Below are positions 1-5,969 of a DNA stretch of 5,969 nucleotides, piece after piece (position 1 is the stretch's first letter; every line of letters begins with the position of its first letter). A program made the translations under genes and the position numbers. The stretch is taken from contig JARGGF010000324.1 in the NCBI GenBank assembly GCA_029210905.1, positions 1 through 5,969 of the forward strand, written 5' to 3'. The notes under the pieces were generated by a model. It saw only the letters and a list, made by a program, of their open reading frames with translations. It had not been told where the DNA came from and made no database searches. Origin of the DNA: Bacteroidales bacterium (lineage in GTDB: Bacteria > Bacteroidota > Bacteroidia > Bacteroidales > NBLH01).

Positions 1-190
1 TAACTTTTGTATTTAGGTGCCACTTTAATGTACCAAGTAGTCAGGGCTTCGTAACAGCGTTTAACTAAAATAGGGCAATAAACTAAATTTAAATTAGCTA
101 TTCCTATTTTTTCGAGTCCCCCTCCTCTTACACTTAATTCAAATATTAACTTATGTTACTTTTAACAGGATGCACTTTTTCTAATCGCTT

Positions 191-227
191 ATTGTTTAAC
201 AATCAATAATAAAATTAACAAGTTGTT
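191..227. promoter_or_regulatory. pair of palindromes with the same half-site (possible operator)
   Basis: ATTGTT-T-AACAAT at 191-203 is a perfect 6-1-6 palindrome. AACAA-G-TTGTT at 217-227 is a 5-1-5 palindrome built from the same half-sites in the opposite order. Their centres (197 and 222) lie 25 bp apart, and both sit 115-150 bp before the first gene of the operon. That arrangement would suit a dimeric regulator, and the second palindrome covers the weak -33 candidate. The region is so AT-rich that chance is a serious alternative, and no regulator gene is in the window. Confidence 0.25.
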
Positions 228-253
228 TTTCTTCTTAGAATATTTTATTTTTA
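222..253 (+). promoter_or_regulatory. weak Bacteroidota-type promoter candidate
   Basis: GTTG at 222-225 loosely resembles the -33 element TTTG. TATTTTTA at 246-253 matches the -7 element TAnnTTTG in all fixed positions but the last. The 20-nt spacing is plausible and would start transcription near 260, giving a leader of about 80 nt before the first gene. This is the best candidate seen, but it is weak because AT-rich DNA yields such matches easily. Confidence 0.2.
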
Positions 254-341
254 GGCAACTAAATATCTCGTAATATTTTACCAGAAACATTCATTAATAA
301 TTTAGGTGGGTTAAGTCGTTAAACTTTTATAAATTTTATCT

Positions 342-797
342 ATGGCAATTTTCAATCTTAAGATCAATGGAAAAGAGCAACAGTTAGATATTGATCCTTC
401 TACTCCCATGCTCTGGGTACTTCGGGATCACCTCAAGCTTGTTGGAACTAAATATGGATGTGGCATTGCCCAATGCGGGTCCTGTACCATACTTATGGGA
501 GATGTCGCTGTCCGTTCCTGTCAGGTACCAGTTTCAACAGTTGGGAATCAATCAATTACAACTATTGAGGGTCTGTCTGAGAAGGGTGATCATCCCTTAC
601 AAAAGGCCTGGTTGGAACTGGATGTTCCTCAGTGTGGCTATTGCCAGTCCGGGCAAATTATGAATGCCGCTGCATTACTAAGAGCCAATCCAAACCCTAC
701 TGATGAAGAAATTGAAGCTTCAATGAATGGCAATATCTGCCGATGTGGTACCTATACAAGGATAAAAGCGGCAATTAAATCTGCTGCCAATTCTTAA
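342..797 (+). CDS. iorA: (2Fe-2S)-binding small subunit of a xanthine oxidase-family molybdoenzyme (IorA-like)
   Basis: This 151-residue protein is the electron-transfer subunit of a molybdenum hydroxylase. It carries two [2Fe-2S] clusters that pass electrons from the molybdenum site towards an external acceptor. The N-terminal plant-ferredoxin-type domain (about 1-75) has cluster ligands C40, C45, C48 and C60 in the pattern GCGxxxCGSC...C. The C-terminal helical domain (about 80-150) has C98, C101, C133 and C135 in the pattern CGYCQSG...NICRCGTY. All eight ligands are present and the length is normal for the family. There is no signal peptide, no CxxCH haem motif and no fused FAD domain. It starts the operon, 68 nt before the catalytic subunit. 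The ATG at 342 has no Shine-Dalgarno sequence, which is usual in Bacteroidota. Family assignment is firm; the isoquinoline oxidoreductase symbol reflects homology only, and the substrate is unknown. Confidence 0.95.
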   Translation: MAIFNLKINGKEQQLDIDPSTPMLWVLRDHLKLVGTKYGCGIAQCGSCTILMGDVAVRSCQVPVSTVGNQSITTIEGLSEKGDHPLQKAWLELDVPQCGYCQSGQIMNAAALLRANPNPTDEEIEASMNGNICRCGTYTRIKAAIKSAANS

Positions 798-865
798 AGG
801 CCGATAATCAATATATGGGCAAAACCCCAACTTGATCTTTAGATTTTTAACTAAAATGAAGTAAC

Positions 866-3082
866 ATGACAATAGCAAAAACTACAATAGGCAGACGCAC
901 TTTTATAAAAAGTATTGCTTTAACCAGCGGAGGTATGATGCTTGGATTTAGCTGGTTAGCTTCCTGCTCCTCCGGCGCGGATAAGATTTTGGAAATTCCT
1001 GAGGAGTGGTACAAAATCAACGGTTTCCTTAAAATAGGTGAAAATGGTGTTGTTACCATTATGTCACCAAATCCTGAGATTGGGCAGAATGTAAAAACCA
1101 CAATGCCCATGATTGTTGCTGAAGAATTAGATGTAAACTGGGACAATGTAATTGTGGAACAAGCCCCGCTAAATACAGACCTCTTTACACGGCAACTTGC
1201 CGGAGGCAGTCAGGCCATAAGGCAGGGATGGCAAAGCCTGCGAATGGCCGGAGCTACTGCCCGAAGGATGCTTATTGAGGCTGCAGCCAAAGCATGGAAT
1301 GTACCCATTGAAGAAATTACCACCGAAGCAGGAACCTTATTCCACAAAAAGAGCGGAAAGCAAGCAGGTTACGGTGAAATGGCTTCAGCAGCAGCTAAAA
1401 TAAAAGTTCCTGAAGAAGTTAAATTAAAAGAAGTAAAAGATTTTAAAATAGTTGGCACTTCAAGAAAAAATGTTGACGGCCAGAAAATTGTTACCGGAAA
1501 GCCACTTTATGGCCTTGATTACAGCAAAGAAGGGATGCTTATTGCAATGATTGCTCACCCGCCCGCCTTTGGTATGAAGCTGAAATCAGTAAATGACAAA
1601 TCAGCCAAAAACATGCCCGGAATAAAAGATGTTTTTACCATCAAAACATACAACGATGATTATAAACAGGAATGGTGCGATACCAGTGCATTTACGGAAC
1701 TGGTTGTGGTAGTTGGTAATTCAACATGGGAAGTTCTTAACGCTAAAAAAGCCCTAAAACTGGAATGGGAATCTAACGTTGGTAATCAGGGAACAGGTTC
1801 AAACAATTTACCATCTGAATTAGAAAACACTGAAAGTTATATGGCATTAATGAAAGAAATGGGTGCAAAAACAGGTGAAATAGTCCGTAAAGATGGTAAT
1901 CCTGATGCAGCCTTTAAAAAGGCCACTAAAATAATTGAAGCAACCTACACTGCTCCCTTTCTGGCCCACAATACCATGGAGCCAATGAACTTTTTTGCAA
2001 ATGTTACTGCGGATAAAGCAGAATTGGCAGGTCCAATACAAACTCCGGAATTCATGGAGAAAACAGTTTCTGCCCGACTTGGAATGCCGCTGGAAAAAAT
2101 TGACATTCAAATGACCCGCATGGGAGGTGGCTTTGGACGAAGGCTTTATGGACATTTTCTGGTAGAAGCTGCCGTTATTTCACAGAAAATTCAGGCACCT
2201 GTTAAGTTAATCTATATGCGCGAAGACGATATGACATTTGGAAACTACCGCCCAGCCTACCATGCCTATTATAAGGCCGGCTTAGATGCTGATAATAATC
2301 TGATTGCCTTCCAGGTAAGGGCCGGAGGAATGACAGAAAGCCCATTGAGAGAAAACAGGTTCCCTGCCGGCGCTGTTGATAATTATGTGGCAGAAAAATG
2401 GTCAATAAATTCCTACATTACAACAGGGGCATTCAGAGCTCCCGGTTCAAATTTTATTGCCGTAGCAGAGCAATCTTTCCTTGATGAAGTAGCTGAAGCT
2501 GCTGGTAAGGATCCTATTGAATTCCGGTTGGAATTGTTAAAACGTGCCAAAGAAAATCCGGTAGGTGATAATAATGATTATGATGCTGACCGCTATGCTG
2601 GTGTACTAAAACTTGTAAAAGAAAAATCTGGCTGGAATACTGAACAAACGAATAGCCACAGAGGTGTTGCTGCTTATTTCTGTCATAATTCCTATGTGGC
2701 AAATGTATTGGACATTAAAATCGAGAATGGCAAGCCTGTAATACAAAAAGTATATGGTGCGATAGATTGTGGTATTGTTGTAAACCCTGATGCTGCTGTT
2801 AATTTAACCGAAGGCGGTTTAATTGATGGCATAGGTAATGCAATGTATGGTGAACTGACTTTAAAGCAAGGAGAACCGGAACAAATTAATTTCGATAAAT
2901 ATCGCATCATCAGACATAGTGAGGCACCTAAATCAATTGAAGTTTATTTTGTTGAAAATGAAATAGATCCAACAGGTTTGGGAGAACCTCCATTTCCGCC
3001 GGTTATGGGAGCCCTTGCCAATGCCCTTTATAAAGCAACAGGGCAGCGCCATTATGATCAGCCATATATACGAAACCTATAA
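866..3082 (+). CDS. iorB: Tat-exported molybdopterin-binding catalytic subunit, xanthine oxidase family (IorB-like)
   Basis: This 738-residue catalytic subunit would hydroxylate an N-heterocycle or oxidise an aldehyde at a molybdenum centre, using water as the oxygen source. The N-terminus has a twin-arginine motif (GRRTFIK, R10-R11), a hydrophobic stretch (17-31) and a lipobox LASC (31-34), so it is probably exported by Tat and may be lipid-anchored at C34. An aldehyde oxidase 'hammerhead'-like domain lies near 200-300. Cofactor-binding landmarks are MGGGFGRR (419-426), GAFRAPG (521-527) and GLGEPP (704-709). E707 is the expected catalytic glutamate, matching the base in xanthine dehydrogenases. 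Length is typical of IorB and the frame is intact. A two-codon ATG-AAG-TAA lies at 856-864, just before the chosen ATG, which is the start that keeps the full Tat signal. The XdhC- and MocA-like genes that follow fit its cofactor needs. True substrate and electron acceptor cannot be inferred. Confidence 0.94.
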   Translation: MTIAKTTIGRRTFIKSIALTSGGMMLGFSWLASCSSGADKILEIPEEWYKINGFLKIGENGVVTIMSPNPEIGQNVKTTMPMIVAEELDVNWDNVIVEQAPLNTDLFTRQLAGGSQAIRQGWQSLRMAGATARRMLIEAAAKAWNVPIEEITTEAGTLFHKKSGKQAGYGEMASAAAKIKVPEEVKLKEVKDFKIVGTSRKNVDGQKIVTGKPLYGLDYSKEGMLIAMIAHPPAFGMKLKSVNDKSAKNMPGIKDVFTIKTYNDDYKQEWCDTSAFTELVVVVGNSTWEVLNAKKALKLEWESNVGNQGTGSNNLPSELENTESYMALMKEMGAKTGEIVRKDGNPDAAFKKATKIIEATYTAPFLAHNTMEPMNFFANVTADKAELAGPIQTPEFMEKTVSARLGMPLEKIDIQMTRMGGGFGRRLYGHFLVEAAVISQKIQAPVKLIYMREDDMTFGNYRPAYHAYYKAGLDADNNLIAFQVRAGGMTESPLRENRFPAGAVDNYVAEKWSINSYITTGAFRAPGSNFIAVAEQSFLDEVAEAAGKDPIEFRLELLKRAKENPVGDNNDYDADRYAGVLKLVKEKSGWNTEQTNSHRGVAAYFCHNSYVANVLDIKIENGKPVIQKVYGAIDCGIVVNPDAAVNLTEGGLIDGIGNAMYGELTLKQGEPEQINFDKYRIIRHSEAPKSIEVYFVENEIDPTGLGEPPFPPVMGALANALYKATGQRHYDQPYIRNL

Positions 3083-3128
3083 AACTAATTCCCTAATTTA
3101 ATAGCAGCCCCTAAAATTTATAAAACCT

Positions 3129-4145
3129 ATGACGAGTGAACTGAAGCAACTAATTCAAATTGCTGCAAGCTGGCAGTTATCCGGTAAAAAAATTGTTATG
3201 GCCACGGTAGTCCACCTTGAAGGTTCTTCCTACAGACGACCTGGTGTCAGAATGATAATTAGTGAGCAGGGAGATACTTTTGGTGCCGTTAGCGGAGGAT
3301 GTGTAGAAAAAAACATACAAGCTGAAGCAAAAAGTGTATTTTCAACAGGAAAACCGAAAATAATGAATTATGATGGCTCCATTCGAATAGGTTGCGATGG
3401 AATTATCTATTTGTTATTGGAGCCCTTCCATATCTCAAAAGAATTAATCGAAGCATTCAATACCACTTTAGAAAACAGGCAGTCATTTAAAACAGAAGCC
3501 TGTTATTATGTTGCTGTGGGAGAGCATCATGGCATTGGTTCAACACTGCACCTGGATAACAAAGTATTTTCAATTAATCCATCTTTTCATCCTGACCATG
3601 TTACCGATCAGGAGCGTTTTTCACAAACCTTCCCTCCCATTTTTCAGCTTTACATCTTTGGGGCAGAGCATGATGCAGTTCATCTTTGTAAGGCAGCCAA
3701 CTTATTGGGTTGGGAAATTACCATTGTTGCCTCGCCGGTTGAAGCAAAGTCTATTGATTTTTTCCCCGGTGCAAATCGTTTAATAAACCCCACTTTTGAG
3801 GAGCTGGACACTTCAGGATTTGATGATCAAACAGCTATAATATTAATGTCTCACAGCTTTAATAAAGATGTTCAATACCTGATGGCCCTGAGAAATATTG
3901 AGCCTGCCTATTTTGGTTTGCTGGGTCCAAAACATCGCAGGGACCGTGTAATAACAAAATTTCTTGATTATTTTCCGGATACATCACCAGAATTTTTTGA
4001 GCAAATTCATGGCCCGGCAGGAATAAATATCGGAGCCGAGAGTGCTTCAGAAATTGCAGTATCAATTCTTGCTGAAATTTTAAGTGTAATCAGAAATAAA
4101 AAACCTATTGCACTAAAGGATAAGATTGGGAGTATACATGGCTAA
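3129..4145 (+). CDS. xdhC: XdhC/CoxI-family molybdenum cofactor sulfuration and insertion factor
   Basis: This 338-residue protein belongs to the XdhC family, whose studied members bind molybdenum cofactor, promote its sulfuration together with a cysteine desulfurase, and deliver it to the large subunit. The N-terminal XdhC/CoxI domain shows EGSSYRRPG (31-39) and SGGCVE (55-60), with the conserved C58. A Rossmann-like C-terminal domain starts near residue 174, with FGAEHDA (177-183), then LGPKHRRDRV and the family-typical stretch GPAGINIGAES (295-305) running into SEIAVSILAEI. In the nucleotide-binding loop a glutamate (E180) stands where many relatives have the second glycine of GxG. The gene lies 46 nt after the catalytic subunit and overlaps the next gene by 8 nt, so co-expression is very likely. 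It probably acts in the cytoplasm before Tat export. No partner cysteine desulfurase is in the window. Confidence 0.92.
   Translation: MTSELKQLIQIAASWQLSGKKIVMATVVHLEGSSYRRPGVRMIISEQGDTFGAVSGGCVEKNIQAEAKSVFSTGKPKIMNYDGSIRIGCDGIIYLLLEPFHISKELIEAFNTTLENRQSFKTEACYYVAVGEHHGIGSTLHLDNKVFSINPSFHPDHVTDQERFSQTFPPIFQLYIFGAEHDAVHLCKAANLLGWEITIVASPVEAKSIDFFPGANRLINPTFEELDTSGFDDQTAIILMSHSFNKDVQYLMALRNIEPAYFGLLGPKHRRDRVITKFLDYFPDTSPEFFEQIHGPAGINIGAESASEIAVSILAEILSVIRNKKPIALKDKIGSIHG
4128..4132 (+). promoter_or_regulatory. Shine-Dalgarno-like site deciding the MocA-like start
   Basis: GGGAG at 4128-4132 lies 5 nt before the ATG at 4138, inside the end of the xdhC-like gene. It is the only start in the window with a plausible Shine-Dalgarno sequence. 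It favours ATG 4138 over the in-frame TTG at 4126, which would add only four residues (MGVY) and has no comparable site. Confidence 0.5.
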
Positions 4146-4749
4146 TGTGCCACACCTCCTGTTAGCAGCAGGAAGCTCAAATAGAATGGGCCAACCCAAG
4201 CAATTATTGCCCTGGGGTGATAAAACGCTTATTGAACATCAGGTTCACACGCGATTACAAACCAATCAGGATGTGGCAGTAGTCTTAGGCTGCCAGGCAG
4301 ACATCGTTTTGCCTCTTATTGAAAAATATCCAGTCACTGTTTTGATTAATAATCAATGGGTAAAAGGCATGGGAAATTCCATATCTTATGGAATAAAAAA
4401 GTTAATCAAATATTATCCTCATGCAGATGGTGTATTAATTTCCCTGCTTGACCAACCATTGATAACCACCGAACATCTTGAAAAAATTCTTAGTACATTT
4501 CAAAGTGAAAGCAAACAAATTATCGCCTCACAAGCTGCATCAGGATGGATTGGTGTGCCTGCTCTTTTTGATAAAGTTTATTTTGAAGAACTTACAAAAC
4601 TAAACGGGGAACAAGGTGCTAAAAAAATAATACAAAAACATCAACCTTTTGTAAAAAGTATTGCTTGCGATAAGCTACTTGAAGATATGGATACTCCTGA
4701 AAAGTATGAGGAATTATTGAAGATTTATATTGCAATGTTGTATAGTTAA
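4138..4749 (+). CDS. mocA: MobA/MocA-like nucleotidyltransferase (probable molybdenum cofactor cytidylyltransferase)
   Basis: This 203-residue, single-domain Rossmann-like protein probably transfers CMP from CTP to molybdopterin, making the MCD form used by most bacterial xanthine oxidase-family enzymes. The N-terminal nucleotide-binding signature is LLAAGSSNRMGQPKQLLPWG (residues 8-27), with the GxxxRMGxPK pattern. LLDQPLIT (103-110) supplies the expected metal-binding aspartate D105. Further family features are GVPALF, LNGEQGAKKI (glutamate where many relatives have GDxGA) and the C-terminal DMDTPEKYEEL. The ATG at 4138 overlaps the xdhC-like stop codon by 8 nt, suggesting translational coupling, and is preceded by GGGAG. 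CTP rather than GTP use is inferred from the operon partners. A MobA role (GTP, MGD cofactor) is less likely beside a hydroxylase, but specificity residues cannot be settled by eye. Confidence 0.88.
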   Translation: MANVPHLLLAAGSSNRMGQPKQLLPWGDKTLIEHQVHTRLQTNQDVAVVLGCQADIVLPLIEKYPVTVLINNQWVKGMGNSISYGIKKLIKYYPHADGVLISLLDQPLITTEHLEKILSTFQSESKQIIASQAASGWIGVPALFDKVYFEELTKLNGEQGAKKIIQKHQPFVKSIACDKLLEDMDTPEKYEELLKIYIAMLYS

Positions 4750-4788
4750 GAAAAACCTGACGTTCTTTAATTTAATCGATTATTTTAA

Positions 4789-4879
4789 ACTCACCCCCCG
4801 TCTGGCTGCGCCAGCCTCCTCCCTCTCTTTTTCAAATAGAGGGGGAAAGGTTTCGCAAAGCGAAACCAAGGGGGTGAGT
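4789..4879. repeat. 91-bp palindromic element with cloverleaf fold (REP/MITE-like)
   Basis: A perfect 10-bp outer stem (ACTCACCCCC at 4789-4798 with GGGGGTGAGT at 4870-4879) encloses three hairpins in a row. The first is CTGGC-TGC-GCCAG at 4802-4814. The second is CCCTCT (4821-4826) with AGAGGG (4838-4843), extendable to eight pairs with one T-G wobble (4819-4826 with 4838-4845). The third is GGTTTCGC-AAA-GCGAAACC at 4849-4867, a perfect 8-bp stem. The element is much richer in GC than its flanks and lies between convergent genes. It resembles the dispersed C-run/G-run palindromes I associate with Bacteroidota intergenic regions, but copy number cannot be seen here. No T-tract follows on either strand, so it is not a standard intrinsic terminator, although it may slow or end transcription from both sides. 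Confidence 0.75.
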
Positions 4880-4958
4880 GCGAAAGGATAAATTCCAATA
4901 CATTACAAAGTATCCTTAACATAACGACATTGATTTATATTGGCTGATATTACAATTT

Positions 4959-4971
4959 AACAGTTACTGTT
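4959..4971. repeat. 13-bp perfect palindrome downstream of the convergent genes
   Basis: AACAGT-T-ACTGTT is a perfect 6-1-6 palindrome, about 75 bp past the minus-strand stop codon at 5044. Its single-base centre makes a stable hairpin unlikely without opening inner pairs, and no T-tract follows. It could be a protein-binding site or chance. The rest of 4880-5043 holds only a weak 7-bp stem (4884-4890 with 4911-4917, 20-nt loop) and no gene. Confidence 0.3.
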
Positions 4972-5043
4972 CAAGTCATTTTCACAAAAAAGTCAAACTG
5001 ATCCGGAATTCCATTTTAATTTATTTCATTCACTTAGCTGTTG

Positions 5044-5969
5044 TCATATCATCCCTTCCATGGATTTTTTAAGTGCGCGGGCCGAACTCAAAAACTCTTC
5101 AACTGTCATTTCCTTTATGAACATTAATCCATGACTAGCCCTGATTCCGGGGTGTTGATTTTCGTAAAAATAATTTTTGCCCAACAATAATTGGATTTCC
5201 TGAAGTTGATCAACCCATATTTTTTGTGCGAGTTCACTAAATTTTCCATCCAGCTCGTAGCTTGGAAACGAAGCGTCTACCTGGCTTACATAGCATGCAC
5301 TGAACGCTTCGTTCATAGCTGCCATCGATTCCAGTGAAATTGGATAAATTACATTTGCTTCGCCCGGATTAAAACGGTACCAAACATTTCGATATCCCCA
5401 AATACGTAAGTTGGATAGATCTGTTTCATTTTTTAAAAGCCTAAGTGCTTCTGCTGTAGCTTGTAATACTTTATAATGTGTATCAGGGCCGCTGCCTTCC
5501 GGATCGTATGTTAAACTGAGTACAGTAGGTTTAATTTCGCGCAGCATTTCAAGAATAGGCTGCACATCTCGTTCTTGTTCAGGTTGTTCGGTGAAAATAT
5601 CACCTTTGTAAAAACCAAGCCGGGCATGATGTACATTTTTAACCTGAATTCCATAGTGCGCCCAAACCAATTCTTCTTCAAACTCACGTATCATCCCTTT
5701 TAAGGTTTGTATCTCAACAGGGTTTTTCTCACCATCGTAACTACTATTCAATAAATCAAGAATCTGCCCTATAACCTCCTCTAGATGAGTACGATTATGA
5801 ACCTTGTAGATTTCAACCAAATTACGAACTATTCTATGGCAAACACCCCGCCTGCGCTCTGAGTAATCACGTGCGGCAACTTTTGTGAGGTAATGATAGA
5901 TGTCCTTATCAGCTTTTAAACGGTAACCATTTTCGAAAAAATCCGGATATTTGGTCATCTGAATTTCAC
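5044..5969 (-). CDS. C-terminal part of a NagB/PIG-L-type fusion protein (5' end outside the window)
   Basis: The minus-strand frame ends at 5044 and is still open at the window edge: the codons before ATG 5958 read Glu-Ile-Gln with no stop, so that methionine is probably internal. The 304 residues from it align by eye with the PIG-L-like C-terminal half of long Bacteroidota proteins annotated as glucosamine-6-phosphate deaminase. Visible landmarks are RRRGVCHRIVRNLVEI (about 35-50), TLKGMIREFEEELVWAHYG (85-103), NVHHARLGFYKGDIF (108-122), DPEGSGPDTHYKV (152-164, a probable metal-site motif with H161) and IWGYRNVWYRF (186-196). The N-terminal NagB-like domain and a PIG-L HPDD-like motif would lie beyond the right edge. 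It is probably a cytoplasmic amino-sugar enzyme; whether this copy is a true deaminase or deacetylase cannot be told. It converges on the operon and seems unrelated to it. Confidence 0.8.
   Translation of the reverse strand, partial: EIQMTKYPDFFENGYRLKADKDIYHYLTKVAARDYSERRRGVCHRIVRNLVEIYKVHNRTHLEEVIGQILDLLNSSYDGEKNPVEIQTLKGMIREFEEELVWAHYGIQVKNVHHARLGFYKGDIFTEQPEQERDVQPILEMLREIKPTVLSLTYDPEGSGPDTHYKVLQATAEALRLLKNETDLSNLRIWGYRNVWYRFNPGEANVIYPISLESMAAMNEAFSACYVSQVDASFPSYELDGKFSELAQKIWVDQLQEIQLLLGKNYFYENQHPGIRASHGLMFIKEMTVEEFLSSARALKKSMEGMI

Larger units (their letters stand above)
1..341. other. AT-rich non-coding region upstream of the molybdoenzyme operon
   Basis: No convincing gene lies here. 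The first three bases are TAA and could be the stop codon of an upstream plus-strand gene, but this cannot be tested within the window. On the minus strand one frame is open from about position 155 to the left edge (51 codons), but it has no ATG, GTG or TTG codon, so it is not an intact gene beginning here. Bases 1 to about 60 are visibly richer in GC than bases 61-341. The right half holds two short palindromes and a weak promoter candidate, listed separately. The Bacteroidota -33 motif TTTG occurs only at 6-9, so there is no perfect consensus promoter near the first gene. Confidence 0.6.

Noticed and set aside
58..66. CGTTTAAC-like sequence near the left edge as a possible integron attC end.
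   Set aside because: Only one of the required core-site halves matches and no paired imperfect palindrome of attC size could be drawn.
111..130. TTCGAGTCCCCC followed by CCTCTTA looks like the T-loop and 3' end of a tRNA.
   Set aside because: The bases before it (a T-run) cannot pair with the C-run to form a T-stem, no upstream acceptor strand or anticodon arm is visible, and no CCA follows. An integration-site remnant is possible but unsupported.
60..857. 12-bp direct repeat TTTAACTAAAAT at 60-71 and 846-857.
   Set aside because: A 12-bp AT-rich match in a window of this size is expected about once by chance, and the flanks do not match.
856..864. Two-codon reading frame ATG-AAG-TAA ending one base before the large-subunit start.
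   Set aside because: Too short to be called a gene. It may affect initiation by reinitiation but could equally be chance in A-rich DNA.
847..2910. Several minus-strand open frames of 62-102 codons opposite the large subunit.
   Set aside because: They overlap a clearly conserved gene on the other strand, have no recognisable motifs, and are what codon bias produces in antisense frames.
3508..3783. A 91-codon plus-strand open frame inside the xdhC-like gene.
   Set aside because: Lies wholly within a well-supported gene in another frame and shows no domain features.
4126..4137. TTG at 4126 as the start of the nucleotidyltransferase.
   Set aside because: ATG at 4138 has a GGGAG at good spacing and begins just before the conserved nucleotide-binding motif. 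The TTG adds only four non-conserved residues.
1..5969. CRISPR array, transposase, phage or toxin-antitoxin genes.
   Set aside because: No spaced direct repeats, no integrase or transposase motifs, and no small gene pairs were seen on either strand.

Overview
The window looks like chromosomal DNA from a Bacteroidota bacterium. The evidence is low-to-moderate GC with AT-rich spacers, start sites mostly without Shine-Dalgarno sequences, an absence of E. coli-type promoters, and protein relatives typical of that phylum, most clearly the long NagB/PIG-L-type protein at the right edge. The lineage below phylum cannot be read from the sequence.

Layout: 1-341 is an AT-rich non-coding stretch upstream of an operon, with two small palindromes made from the same half-site and a weak promoter candidate. 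Positions 342-4749 hold four plus-strand genes in a tight run (gaps of 68 and 46 nt, then an 8-nt overlap). They are a two-cluster [2Fe-2S] subunit (IorA-like), a Tat-exported molybdopterin-binding catalytic subunit of the xanthine oxidase family (IorB-like), an XdhC/CoxI-type maturation factor, and a MobA/MocA-type nucleotidyltransferase. Positions 4750-5043 separate convergent genes and carry a 91-bp palindromic element that can fold as a three-armed cloverleaf. Positions 5044-5969 (minus strand) are the C-terminal part of a larger protein, related to the PIG-L-like half of Bacteroidota 'glucosamine-6-phosphate deaminase' fusions. Its reading frame is still open at the window edge.

How the genes work together: the operon encodes an enzyme plus its own cofactor finishing. 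The MocA-like protein would attach CMP to molybdopterin (giving the MCD cofactor), the XdhC-like protein would hold and sulfurate the cofactor and insert it into the large subunit, and the folded large subunit would carry the signal-less [2Fe-2S] subunit across the membrane by the Tat system. No FAD subunit, cytochrome c or substrate transporter is encoded here, so the substrate (N-heterocycle, aldehyde or other) and the electron acceptor are unknown. The genes are recognisable families. I see no wholly new system. The most unusual items are the cloverleaf repeat, the combined Tat/lipobox export signal on the catalytic subunit, and the edge-truncated NagB/PIG-L-like gene.
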